From Limnohabitans sp. (GTDB lineage Bacteria > Pseudomonadota > Gammaproteobacteria > Burkholderiales > Burkholderiaceae_C), in NCBI GenBank assembly GCA_015657605.1, contig JACDQO010000345.1, forward strand, positions 1-5,695: 5,695 bases of DNA. Reading direction: 5' to 3'. How positions within the stretch are numbered: position 1 is the stretch's first letter; every line of letters starts with the position of its first letter. Below the pieces are notes generated by a model. The model was not told where the DNA came from and searched no databases. It saw nothing but the letters and a program-made list of their open reading frames with translations. Positions 1-5,695 of this stretch are shown one piece after another. A program made the position numbers and the translations under genes.

Positions 1-139
1 CAAAGGCGCTGTAGCGTGAGCGCATCAGCCGCTACGCATCGGGTGCGGCCTGCCCCGCATGCAGGGGGCCGCAGCAGTCGCTCAGACTCATTGCCTGACC
101 TTTGGGCGTGGTACGTCCGCACGGGCAAGGTGTGGCCAT
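1..139 (-). pseudogene. YchJ/UPF0225-family SEC-C motif protein, N-terminal part, interrupted by an in-frame amber codon and cut by the window edge
   Basis: The frame starts at ATG 139-137, whose A is also the last base of the rhodanese stop (TGATG overlap), so translation is probably coupled. The first 35 residues carry a CPCG pair (C5, C7) and a DCCG pair (C22, C23). This spacing fits the N-terminal SEC-C metal-binding motif of the YchJ family, normally about 130-155 residues; its role is poorly known. Codon 36 is TAG (bases 34-32). Directly after it, in the same frame, comes RLMRSRYSAF up to the window edge, matching the hallmark LMRSRYxAF segment that follows the SEC-C motif in this family. 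The homology therefore continues straight through the stop, and the TAG is best explained by one substitution in a GAG or CAG codon. If the stop is real, only a 35-residue peptide is made and the gene is a pseudogene. The family call comes from recognised motifs, not a search. Confidence 0.75.
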
Positions 140-570
140 CAAGCGCCTTTGCGTGCCGCGCTTTCGGCCTTGTGCTGCGCCAGCGTGATCATGGGCGCCT
201 GGGCTTTTTTCCAGGCGGCAAAGCCGCCGTCGATGTGGGCCACATTGCTCATGCCCATGTCTTGCAGGGTTTTGGTGGCCAGGGCGCTGCGCCAGCCTGC
301 GCCGCAAAACAAGATGAACTGTTTGCTCTCGTCGGCGAACACGGGCTTGAAATAAGGCGAAGCCGGGTCCACCCAAAACTCCAACATGCCTCTGGGCGCG
401 AGCAACGCGCCAGGCACTGTGCCATCGCGTTCCAGCTCACGCGGATCGCGGATGTCAACGATCTGCACCTTGGGGTCGCTCATGCGGGCGCGAACCGCGT
501 CCACGGTGTGCGTCGTGACCTGTGCCATGGCTTCGTCGACGAGGACTTGAAATCCTTTGGTGATGGGCAT
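139..570 (-). CDS. Single-domain rhodanese-like sulfurtransferase
   Basis: Encodes 143 residues, a normal length for a stand-alone rhodanese domain with a short N-terminal helix. Visible family marks are VDIRDPRE (residues 38-45), the VPGALLAPRG stretch (52-61), the active-site loop CGAGWRS starting at Cys89, and the closing HIDGGFAAW (112-120). The six-residue CxxGxR loop with Cys present predicts an active persulfide-carrying enzyme that moves sulfane sulfur from a donor such as thiosulfate to a thiophilic acceptor; the true acceptor is unknown. No signal peptide or membrane segment is seen, so it should be cytoplasmic. The start at 570 is preferred over the longer in-frame extension to 675 because AAGGAG lies 6 nt upstream and the extension runs into the trkH 3' end. 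It follows trkH by 31 nt and overlaps the next gene by one base (TGATG), suggesting co-transcription. Confidence 0.93.
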   Translation of the reverse strand: MPITKGFQVLVDEAMAQVTTHTVDAVRARMSDPKVQIVDIRDPRELERDGTVPGALLAPRGMLEFWVDPASPYFKPVFADESKQFILFCGAGWRSALATKTLQDMGMSNVAHIDGGFAAWKKAQAPMITLAQHKAESAARKGA

Positions 571-576
571 GCGTGT

Positions 577-582
577 CTCCTT
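577..582 (-). promoter_or_regulatory. Strong Shine-Dalgarno site of the rhodanese gene
   Basis: Read on the minus strand, the bases are AAGGAG, a near-perfect anti-16S complement, 6 nt before ATG 570-568. It is the clearest ribosome binding site in the window and fixes the start of the rhodanese gene. The other junctions have weak or no such signal and probably rely on translational coupling. Confidence 0.8.
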
Positions 583-601
583 GGGTAGGTTTGCAACAAA
601 A

Positions 602-880
602 TCATTTGCGCCAGAAATGCGAACTGAACAGCACCAGTACCGACAGCAACTCGAGACGGCCCAGCAGCATGGCAAAACTCAAGACGCTCAACTGAAAAGG
701 GTTGAGACCCCCGAAATTACCCGAGGGTCCGACTTCACCCAGGCCGGGACCGATGTTGTTGACGGTGGCGATCACCGCAGAAAACGCGGTCACGATGTCC
801 AAGCCGCTGAGCAAGAGCAGCATGCTCAAGCCCATGGTGGCACCGCCATAAATGAGCATGAAGCCCAGCACCGCGGTCAT
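602..880 (-). CDS. trkH: TrkH potassium transporter, C-terminal fragment (fourth pore repeat), separated by a frameshift
   Basis: A 92-residue frame holding the last of the four M1-P-M2 repeats of a Trk/Ktr/HKT-type K+ channel subunit. M1 lies at about residues 4-25, the pore loop with NNIGPGLG at 41-48 (filter glycine G44), and M2 at about 63-86 with the conserved GRLE (Arg75), whose counterpart in TrkH lies in the pore. It ends in FWRK, like other TrkH proteins. The frame does not begin here by nature: upstream bases in this frame read H-V-V before the Met, and these join smoothly to the preceding fragment if one C is added. Its ATG (880-878) overlaps the TGA of the upstream fragment as ATGA, so reinitiation is conceivable, but no Shine-Dalgarno sequence precedes it. 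Alone it could not form a pore. The TGA at 604-602 is the natural trkH end. Confidence 0.88.
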   Translation of the reverse strand: MTAVLGFMLIYGGATMGLSMLLLLSGLDIVTAFSAVIATVNNIGPGLGEVGPSGNFGGLNPFQLSVLSFAMLLGRLELLSVLVLFSSHFWRK

Positions 881-2064
881 GACGACATGGGGATCACAGC
901 ACCACCCAAGGTGACCGGGTTGATGACGCGGGGGTGAATGATGCGCACCAACTCACGTCGCGCTTGCTTGACCAACAACACCATGCGCACCATCTTGATG
1001 CCGCCGCCCGTAGACCCTGCACACGATACAAAGCAGCCCAAAAACATCAACAAAATCGGGGCGAATACGGGCCACTGCGCGTAATCGGTGGCGGCATAAC
1101 CGGTGGTGGTGGCCAAGGACACCACATGAAAAGCGCTGATGCGCAAGGCCTCCAACCCGTCGTCATACACGCCATGGGCCAACAGCAGCGCCATCACCAA
1201 CAAAGTGGCGGCCAACAAAACACCCAAGTAGGTGCGAATCTCCCGGTCGTTGCTGATGGGCAGGATGGAGCGGCTGCGCAGCACCACAAAGTAGCGCACA
1301 AAACTGATGCCGGCCAAGGTCATGAACACGATGGCGACCCACTCGATCGCAGGGGAGTTGAAGTGCCCAAAACTGGCATCGTATGAAGAAAAGCCACCCA
1401 AACCCATGGTGGTGCACATGTGCATGAAGGCGTCAGCCCAGCCCATGCCAGCCCAGCGGTAAGCCAGCAAGCAAGCGGCCGAGAACACAAAGTAAACGCC
1501 CCACAATCCGCGCGCCGTCTCGGCAATCCGAGGCGTGAACTTGGTGTCTTTCATGGGGCCAGGCATTTCTGTCTTGTAGAGCTGCATGCCACCCAGCCCG
1601 AGCATGGGCAGCACGGCTACGACCAAAAGCATGATGCCCAGGCCACCAATCAGCTGCAAAAAGCAGCGCCAAATGTTGACCGAAACCGGCAAATGATCGA
1701 GTCCCGACAAGGCCGTAGCCCCGGTGGCGGTCAAGGCGCTCATGGCCTCGAAGTAAGCTTTGAACCAGGTGATCTCGGGCACCAAAAACATGAGCGGCAA
1801 GGCCGAATACGCGGGCAGCACCAACCACACCATGTTGACCAGCAAGAAACCGTCTTTGGTCTTCAATTCACGCCGATGCTTCTGAGTGATCGCCGCCAAC
1901 ACCAAGCCACTGACGGCCGTCAAACCAAAGCCCGCCAACCAGATCCACTGCAAGTCACGGTGGTCTTCAAACCAGGCCCAGATGCCGGGCACCAAGAACG
2001 TGACCGAGAACGCGATCAAAATGCGCGCCATCAAAGCCAAGACCGGTGAGAGGAATGTGAGCAT
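877..2064 (-). CDS. trkH: TrkH potassium transporter, N-terminal part (three of four pore repeats), ended early by a frameshift
   Basis: The integral-membrane, K+-translocating subunit of the Trk system, which works with the cytoplasmic TrkA gate. The 395-residue frame has hydrophobic segments throughout and three pore loops: TATGAT (112-117, filter G115), [10 protein letters not shown] (218-227, G221) and TTTGY (319-323, G322). The glycine-rich AGSTGGGIK (349-357) is the intramembrane loop typical of the third repeat. After Pro392 it reads only Met-Ser-Ser and stops. Adding one C to the CCCC run at 892-889 restores the frame into the downstream 92-residue piece and gives 487 residues, close to the 483 of E. 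coli TrkH. The start at 2064 overlaps the trkA stop by one base (TGATG), supporting coupled expression. As written, the product lacks the fourth repeat and should not transport K+ by itself. Confidence 0.9.
   Translation of the reverse strand: MLTFLSPVLALMARILIAFSVTFLVPGIWAWFEDHRDLQWIWLAGFGLTAVSGLVLAAITQKHRRELKTKDGFLLVNMVWLVLPAYSALPLMFLVPEITWFKAYFEAMSALTATGATALSGLDHLPVSVNIWRCFLQLIGGLGIMLLVVAVLPMLGLGGMQLYKTEMPGPMKDTKFTPRIAETARGLWGVYFVFSAACLLAYRWAGMGWADAFMHMCTTMGLGGFSSYDASFGHFNSPAIEWVAIVFMTLAGISFVRYFVVLRSRSILPISNDREIRTYLGVLLAATLLVMALLLAHGVYDDGLEALRISAFHVVSLATTTGYAATDYAQWPVFAPILLMFLGCFVSCAGSTGGGIKMVRMVLLVKQARRELVRIIHPRVINPVTLGGAVIPMSS
889..892 (-). other. trkH: Probable single-base deletion site in trkH
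   Basis: The minus strand has a run of four C here, read as the last base of ATC (Ile391) plus CCC (Pro392). With five C the reading becomes Ile-Pro-His-Val-Val-Met-Thr-Ala-Val, leading straight into the fourth TrkH repeat. The shift between the two trkH frames is therefore explained by one missing base at this run. Placement within the run cannot be resolved. Confidence 0.8.
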
Positions 2065-3455
2065 CAGCCAAAGAAGGTCGCGCTGACCTGAAAGAGTTTT
2101 TCCACCGCACGCACATCGCGCTTGTTGGGAATGAACAAGACGATGTGGTCATTGGCTTCGATCAGGGTGTCATGGTGCGGCATGAGCACTTCGGAATTTT
2201 TGCCTTCGCCACGCACAATGGCGCCCATGCTCACGCCCTGGGGCAGCTTGATTTCTTCGACACGCCGTCCCACCAACTTCGAGGTTTTGATGTCACCGCG
2301 CGCAATGCCCTCTAGCGCCTCGGCCGCCCCCCGACGCAGGCTGTGCACCGCCGCCACATCGCCCCGGCGCAGATGCGCCAGCAATTCACCAATCACGGTT
2401 TGCGCGGGTGAAATGGCGATGTCGATCGTGCTGCCTTGCATCATGTCGGCATAGGCGCGGCGGTTGATCAGGGCCATCACACGCCTTGCGCCCATGCGCT
2501 TGGCCAACATGGCCGACATGATGTTGTCCTCGTCGTCGCTGGTCAGCGCCAGAAACAAATCCATCTCGCCCACGTTTTCTTCTTGCAGCAAGTCTTCGTC
2601 AGCGCCGTCGCCATTCAAGATCAGCATGCTCGACGGCAGCTGGCTGGCCAGGTATTCGCAGCGTTTTTTGTCACGCTCGATCAACTTCACGTCGTATTGG
2701 TCCGCCAGAATGCGCGCCAAGCGCAAACCGACCTTGCCACCCCCGGCCAGCATGAGGCGCCGAACGGGTTGATCGGTTTTATGGATGCCGGACAACACAA
2801 GGGGGATCTTGCGGGTGTCGGCCAGCACAAACACCTCGTCGCCAGGCAAGATGCACGTCTCGGGCAGCGCGTCCACCTGCGTGTCTTGCCGGTACAGGGC
2901 CACGACGCGCATCTCGGCATCCGGTAAGCGGTCACGGAACTCGGCAATGGTGTGGTTCACCAGCAGACTGTCGGCCGCCGCACGCACCACGATCAGGCTT
3001 ACGCGCCCCTCGGCAAATTCGAGCACCTGCAGAGCTTCGGGGTATTGGATCAGCTGCTCGATGTAGCGCATCACCGACTCTTCAGGGCAGATCACATGGT
3101 CGACCGCAAAGCCCGCCTTGCCCAGCAATTCATCACCCTCGTTGAATTCGGGAGAACGCAAACGAGCAATGGTGGTGGGGACGTTGAAAACGTCGTGCGC
3201 AATCTTGCATGCAACCAAATTGGACTCGTCAGCGGCAGCACAGGCGATCACCATGTCGGCGTCTTTGGCACCTGCCTCCCGCAGCACCGAGGGCTGAATG
3301 CCGTTGCCCACCACGCCGCGCAGGTCCAAGCGCTCTTCAAGCAGCCGCAGGCGTGCCGGGTCCTGGTCGATGACGGTGATGTCGTTTTGCTCGGAAACCA
3401 GGCTTTCAGCGACGCTTTCGCCCACACGGCCGGCGCCCAGGATGATGATGTTCAT
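2064..3455 (-). CDS. trkA: TrkA, NAD-binding regulatory subunit of the Trk potassium uptake system
   Basis: A 463-residue cytoplasmic protein, close to the 458 of E. coli TrkA. It is a tandem of two RCK units. The first Rossmann fold has GAGRVG at residues 7-12 with acidic Asp30 at the end of the second strand, followed by an RCK_C domain at about 140-225. The second Rossmann fold has GGGKVG at 238-243 with Glu260, followed by a second RCK_C at about 370-455. Both nucleotide-binding loops look intact. In the family this protein binds NAD(H)/ATP and gates the TrkH channel. The start at 3455 is chosen because MNIIILGAGRVG is the standard N terminus; the frame stays open to 3575, but that adds about 40 non-homologous residues running into the acyl-CoA dehydrogenase 3' end. 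The Shine-Dalgarno sequence is weak (AGG 4 nt before ATG). Its stop overlaps the trkH start by one base. Confidence 0.96.
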   Translation of the reverse strand: MNIIILGAGRVGESVAESLVSEQNDITVIDQDPARLRLLEERLDLRGVVGNGIQPSVLREAGAKDADMVIACAAADESNLVACKIAHDVFNVPTTIARLRSPEFNEGDELLGKAGFAVDHVICPEESVMRYIEQLIQYPEALQVLEFAEGRVSLIVVRAAADSLLVNHTIAEFRDRLPDAEMRVVALYRQDTQVDALPETCILPGDEVFVLADTRKIPLVLSGIHKTDQPVRRLMLAGGGKVGLRLARILADQYDVKLIERDKKRCEYLASQLPSSMLILNGDGADEDLLQEENVGEMDLFLALTSDDEDNIMSAMLAKRMGARRVMALINRRAYADMMQGSTIDIAISPAQTVIGELLAHLRRGDVAAVHSLRRGAAEALEGIARGDIKTSKLVGRRVEEIKLPQGVSMGAIVRGEGKNSEVLMPHHDTLIEANDHIVLFIPNKRDVRAVEKLFQVSATFFG

Positions 3456-3486
3456 GAGGCCTGATGATACGGGAGCCAGCCCCGAG

Positions 3487-3500
3487 AAAAGCCTGCTTTT
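3487..3500. repeat. Small perfect inverted repeat between the acyl-CoA dehydrogenase and trkA genes
   Basis: The bases read AAAAGCCTGCTTTT: arms AAAAG and CTTTT around a 4-nt loop (the arms could be counted as 6 bp around 2 nt). It sits in the 49-nt gap 3456-3504, 4 nt after the acyl-CoA dehydrogenase stop. An A-rich arm followed by a T-run can resemble a weak bidirectional terminator, but the stem is short and AT-rich, so little termination is expected. It could equally be a protein site or chance. Confidence 0.25.
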
Positions 3501-3504
3501 GCCC

Positions 3505-4632
3505 TCAAAGCGCCCGCTGGATGATGATTTTTTGCACGTCGCTGGTGCCTTCGTAGATCTGGCACACACGCACATCGCGGTAAATGCGCTCGACCGGAAA
3601 ATCGCTCACATAGCCGTAACCACCGAGGGTCTGGATGGCGGCCGAGCACACCATTTCGGCGGCCTCGCTGGCAAACAGCTTGGCCATGGCCGCTTCTTTC
3701 AGGCAAGGACGGCCCGCGTCGCGCAAGCTGGCTGCGTGCCAAATCAGCTGGCGCGCCGCTTCGAGTTGCGTGGCGCAGTCGGCCAAGCGAAACCCCACCG
3801 CTTGGTGGTTGAAGATGGCGGTGCCAAAACTCTCGCGCTGCTTGGCGTAGTCGATGGCCACCTCCAAAGCGCTGCGGGCCATGCCCAGGCTTTGCGCGGC
3901 GATGCCGATGCGCCCGCCTTCGAGGGATGACAGGGCAATCTTGTAGCCCTCGCCCTCTTGGCCGATCAAGTTCTCAGCCGGGATGCGGCAGTTGTCGAAG
4001 TTGATCTGCGCGGTGTCGCTGCTGTGCTGACCCAGCTTGTCTTCCAGACGTGCCACCGCATAGCCGGGAGTGCGTGTGGGCACCAAAAAGGCGCTCAGGC
4101 CTTTCTTGCCGGCGCCCTTGTCGGACACCGCAATCACCACCGCCACATCGCCGTTTTGGCCACTGGTGATGAACTGCTTGACGCCGTTGATGACGTACTC
4201 GTCGCCGTCTTTGACGGCTGTGGTGCGCAAGGCCGAGGCGTCCGAGCCCACATGGGGCTCGGTCAGACAAAACGCACCCAGCATCTGGCCTTGGGCCAGC
4301 GGCGTGAGCCACTGCGCTTTTTGCGCAGCGCTGCCGTACATCATCAAAATAGCGTTGACGGGGCAGTTGGTCACGCTGATGGTGGTGCTGACGCCGCCGT
4401 CACCCGCTGCAATTTCTTCAAGCACCAGCGCCAGCGTCACATAGTCCAGACCTGCGCCGCCCAGCTCTTCGGGCACGCAAATGCCATATGCCCCCAGCTC
4501 GGCCAGGCCCTTGTGCGCAGCTTTGGGAAAGTGGTGCTTCTTGTCCCACTCGGCGGCATGGGGCCACAGCTCGCGCTGGGCAAAGTCACGCACGGCGTCA
4601 CGGATCATCTCTTGGTCGGAGCTCAGCAGCAT
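3505..4632 (-). CDS. Acyl-CoA dehydrogenase (short/medium-chain type, FAD-dependent)
   Basis: A 375-residue soluble flavoenzyme of normal family length. It should oxidise an acyl-CoA to the trans-2-enoyl-CoA and pass electrons to electron-transfer flavoprotein. Marks in order are: N-terminal helical domain (about 1-115); CLTEPHVGSD (122-131), the first family signature, with Val where Ala is usual; the beta domain; EGGR (238-241); QTLGGYGYVSD (334-344) with RIYRDVR (349-355), the second signature; and IYEGTSDVQ (359-367), where Glu361 is the expected catalytic base. Glu at this place, and Gly240 where isovaleryl-CoA dehydrogenases carry theirs, argues for the short/medium-chain group. ATG 4632 gives the usual N terminus (MLLSSDQEMIRD). 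A GTG at 4656, overlapping the SDR stop as GTGA, would add 8 residues and cannot be excluded. The substrate is not predictable here; thiolase and SDR neighbours suggest beta-oxidation-like catabolism. Confidence 0.95.
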   Translation of the reverse strand: MLLSSDQEMIRDAVRDFAQRELWPHAAEWDKKHHFPKAAHKGLAELGAYGICVPEELGGAGLDYVTLALVLEEIAAGDGGVSTTISVTNCPVNAILMMYGSAAQKAQWLTPLAQGQMLGAFCLTEPHVGSDASALRTTAVKDGDEYVINGVKQFITSGQNGDVAVVIAVSDKGAGKKGLSAFLVPTRTPGYAVARLEDKLGQHSSDTAQINFDNCRIPAENLIGQEGEGYKIALSSLEGGRIGIAAQSLGMARSALEVAIDYAKQRESFGTAIFNHQAVGFRLADCATQLEAARQLIWHAASLRDAGRPCLKEAAMAKLFASEAAEMVCSAAIQTLGGYGYVSDFPVERIYRDVRVCQIYEGTSDVQKIIIQRAL

Positions 4633-4652
4633 GTCGGTCTTTCGTTGTCGGT

Positions 4653-5330
4653 TCACCAGGGCAGCACTTGCCCATCGTGGTTCAAAAATGCGCCTCGGTG
4701 TTTCGGGTCGCGTTGTGTACGAACGGTCTCTAGCGTCTCACGCAGGTTGGCTGCGCTGTCTTGTACTTTGACAGGCGCTTGCGGACCGCCCATGTCGGTC
4801 TGCACCCAGCCGGGGTGTAAGGCCACACAGCCAATTTCAGGAAAGTCATGCTGAGCACATCGGATGTACATATTCAGCGCTGCCTTGCTCATTCGGTAAA
4901 GCACCGCCATGCTGCTTTCAGTCAAGGTCAAACTGCCGAAGTGACTGCTGATGACCGCGAAAGTTCCAGCAGACTGGGCCAGCATGGGGGCAATCTGTGG
5001 CAACACCATCATGGGGCCCATGGCGTTGGTGTGCATCAAGAGGTCGAATTTTTCACGCGTCGGCGGCGAAGCGGTGGTCTCCCGATCCACCACGCCCGCA
5101 ACATAAATGGCCAAATCGATCTTCTCGCCGTCGAGCTGCCAAGCAAGCCCTGAGTTGCTGGCCGGGTTGGCCACGTCCACGCGCAGGGTTTGTGCACCCA
5201 AGGCCTTCAGGCGTTCAAGCCCCTCATCGCTGCGAGCTGTCGCGATCACCCGCCAACCGTCAGCGATGTACTGGCTGGCCAGTTCAAACCCGATGCCGCG
5301 CGATGCGCCGATGAGCAGGGCAGTCGGCAT
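4653..5330 (-). CDS. Short-chain dehydrogenase/reductase (SDR), C-factor-like
   Basis: A 225-residue soluble oxidoreductase with a classical SDR fold. The nucleotide loop GASRGIG is at 8-14; Arg33 just after the second strand hints at NADP(H). VDVANP (51-56) marks the usual Asp that contacts adenine. The catalytic set Asn102, Ser129, Tyr145 and Lys149 (YRMSK) is complete; Ser sits 16 residues before Tyr, as in the C-factor/CsgA-like group. HPGWVQTDMGG (172-182) is also typical of that group. The usual NNAG after the fourth strand reads YVAG (76-79), a mild departure. It starts 3 nt after the thiolase stop and ends at or just before the acyl-CoA dehydrogenase start, so the three are probably one transcript. 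A 3-hydroxyacyl-CoA step is possible from context, but the sequence does not resemble the dedicated 3-hydroxyacyl-CoA dehydrogenase family, so the substrate stays open. Confidence 0.92.
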   Translation of the reverse strand: MPTALLIGASRGIGFELASQYIADGWRVIATARSDEGLERLKALGAQTLRVDVANPASNSGLAWQLDGEKIDLAIYVAGVVDRETTASPPTREKFDLLMHTNAMGPMMVLPQIAPMLAQSAGTFAVISSHFGSLTLTESSMAVLYRMSKAALNMYIRCAQHDFPEIGCVALHPGWVQTDMGGPQAPVKVQDSAANLRETLETVRTQRDPKHRGAFLNHDGQVLPW

Positions 5331-5333
5331 TCG

Positions 5334-5695
5334 TCAGACCAGTTCCAGCGCCACGGCCGTGCCTTCGCCACCGCCGATGCACAGCGTGGCGAGACCCTTC
5401 TTGAGACCACGGGCCTTGAGCGCGTGGATGAGTGTGACCATGATTCGGGCACCGGACGCGCCAATCGGGTGACCCAGCGCACAGGCACCGCCATTCACGT
5501 TGACCTTGTCGTGCGACACGTTCAACTCTTTCATGAGCGCCATGGGCACCACGGCAAAGGCCTCGTTGACTTCCCACAGGTCGACGTCTTCGACTTTCCA
5601 GCCGGCCTTGGCCAGGACTTTTTGGGTGGCGCCCACTGGGGCGGTGGCGAACCACTCGGGCTCTTGCGCGTGGGTGGCGTGGCTGACGATGCGGG
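5334..5695 (-). CDS. Thiolase (acetyl-CoA acetyltransferase family), C-terminal part, cut by the window edge
   Basis: About 120 C-terminal residues of a thiolase are present; the gene continues beyond 5695, and no start lies in the window. The frame is open from the edge, beginning RIVSHATHAQEPEWF and leading to PVGATQKVL. Conserved marks are VNEAFA, NGGACALGHPIGASG with the catalytic His (codon 5471-5469), and CIGGGEGTA with the catalytic Cys that activates the incoming acetyl-CoA (codon 5381-5379). The nucleophilic Cys near the N terminus is outside the window. Thiolases catalyse reversible 3-ketoacyl-CoA plus CoA to acetyl-CoA plus shortened acyl-CoA. Whether this one is degradative (FadA-like) or biosynthetic (PhaA/AtoB-like) cannot be told from this end; the following acyl-CoA dehydrogenase favours degradation. 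The stop is 3 nt before the SDR start. Confidence 0.95.
   Translation of the reverse strand, partial: RIVSHATHAQEPEWFATAPVGATQKVLAKAGWKVEDVDLWEVNEAFAVVPMALMKELNVSHDKVNVNGGACALGHPIGASGARIMVTLIHALKARGLKKGLATLCIGGGEGTAVALELV

Noticed and set aside
45..72. GC-rich hairpin (GCGGC..CCCC / GGGG..GCCGC) as a transcription terminator
   Set aside because: It lies inside the ychJ-like coding frame, has a 3-nt bulge and no T-run on either strand.
140..376. Upstream extension of the ychJ-like frame inside the rhodanese gene (start at 376)
   Set aside because: Residues before the ATG at 139 are the wrong-frame reading of the rhodanese gene; the SEC-C motif begins right after ATG 139.
885..895. Programmed -1 ribosomal frameshift on the CCCC run of trkH
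   Set aside because: A -1 slip of the Pro tRNA on CCCC would restore the frame, but there is no canonical slippery heptamer, I saw no clear downstream structure, and TrkH is not known to use frameshifting. A one-base deletion is simpler.
1420..2049. Plus-strand open frame of 209 codons opposite trkH
   Set aside because: Very hydrophilic, Gln/His-rich translation that is simply the reverse reading of TrkH membrane segments; no family resemblance.
2436..3464. Plus-strand open frames (163 and 170 codons) opposite trkA
   Set aside because: Shadow frames of a clear trkA; composition and lack of motifs do not support genes.
3456..3575. 40-residue N-terminal extension of TrkA
   Set aside because: The residues show no resemblance to the family and overlap the end of the acyl-CoA dehydrogenase; the conserved N terminus starts at Met 3455.
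3958..4854. Long plus-strand open frame of 298 codons opposite the acyl-CoA dehydrogenase and SDR
   Set aside because: It is antisense to two well-recognised genes, has no recognisable motif and is rich in His/Gln/Arg, as expected from the complement of high-GC coding DNA.
1..5695. Mobile element, CRISPR, phage or defence island
   Set aside because: No direct repeat arrays, transposase, integrase or defence motifs were seen on either strand; the genes are ordinary chromosomal metabolism and transport.

Overview
The window looks like chromosomal DNA of a Betaproteobacterium, most likely Burkholderiales/Comamonadaceae (Limnohabitans- or Rhodoferax-like). This rests on the moderately high G+C content judged by eye and on the remembered character of the Trk and acyl-CoA dehydrogenase proteins; I could not run a search. 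Every convincing gene is on the minus strand, so transcription runs from the right end (5695) to the left end (1). No tRNA, rRNA, CRISPR array, insertion sequence or phage gene is visible.

Right part (5695 to 3505): three tightly packed genes for acyl-CoA metabolism. They are the C-terminal end of a thiolase (cut by the window edge), a short-chain dehydrogenase/reductase 3 nt after it, and a complete acyl-CoA dehydrogenase that touches or closely follows the SDR. They look like one catabolic operon for a fatty or branched-chain acyl-CoA. The exact substrate cannot be read from the sequence.

Middle part (3455 to 602): a Trk-type potassium uptake system. trkA encodes the NAD-binding regulatory protein with two RCK units. 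Its stop codon overlaps the start of trkH, which encodes the K+ translocating membrane subunit. trkH is broken: a missing C in a C-run (bases 889-892) shifts the frame after residue 392. It therefore reads as a 395-residue N-terminal part and a 92-residue C-terminal part, joined by an ATGA overlap. Restoring one base gives a normal-length TrkH of 487 residues.

Left part (570 to 1): a single-domain rhodanese with an intact active-site loop follows 31 nt after trkH. Its stop overlaps the ATG of a YchJ/UPF0225-type SEC-C zinc-motif protein, which has an in-frame amber codon at 32-34 immediately before the family's conserved MRSRYxAF segment and then runs off the window.

I do not see a previously undescribed system. 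The notable points are the two gene lesions (trkH frameshift and ychJ amber) within about 900 bp. They may be real gene decay or sequence errors; raw reads would decide. The spaces between genes are all short (0 to 49 nt) and there is no gene-free stretch over 300 bases.
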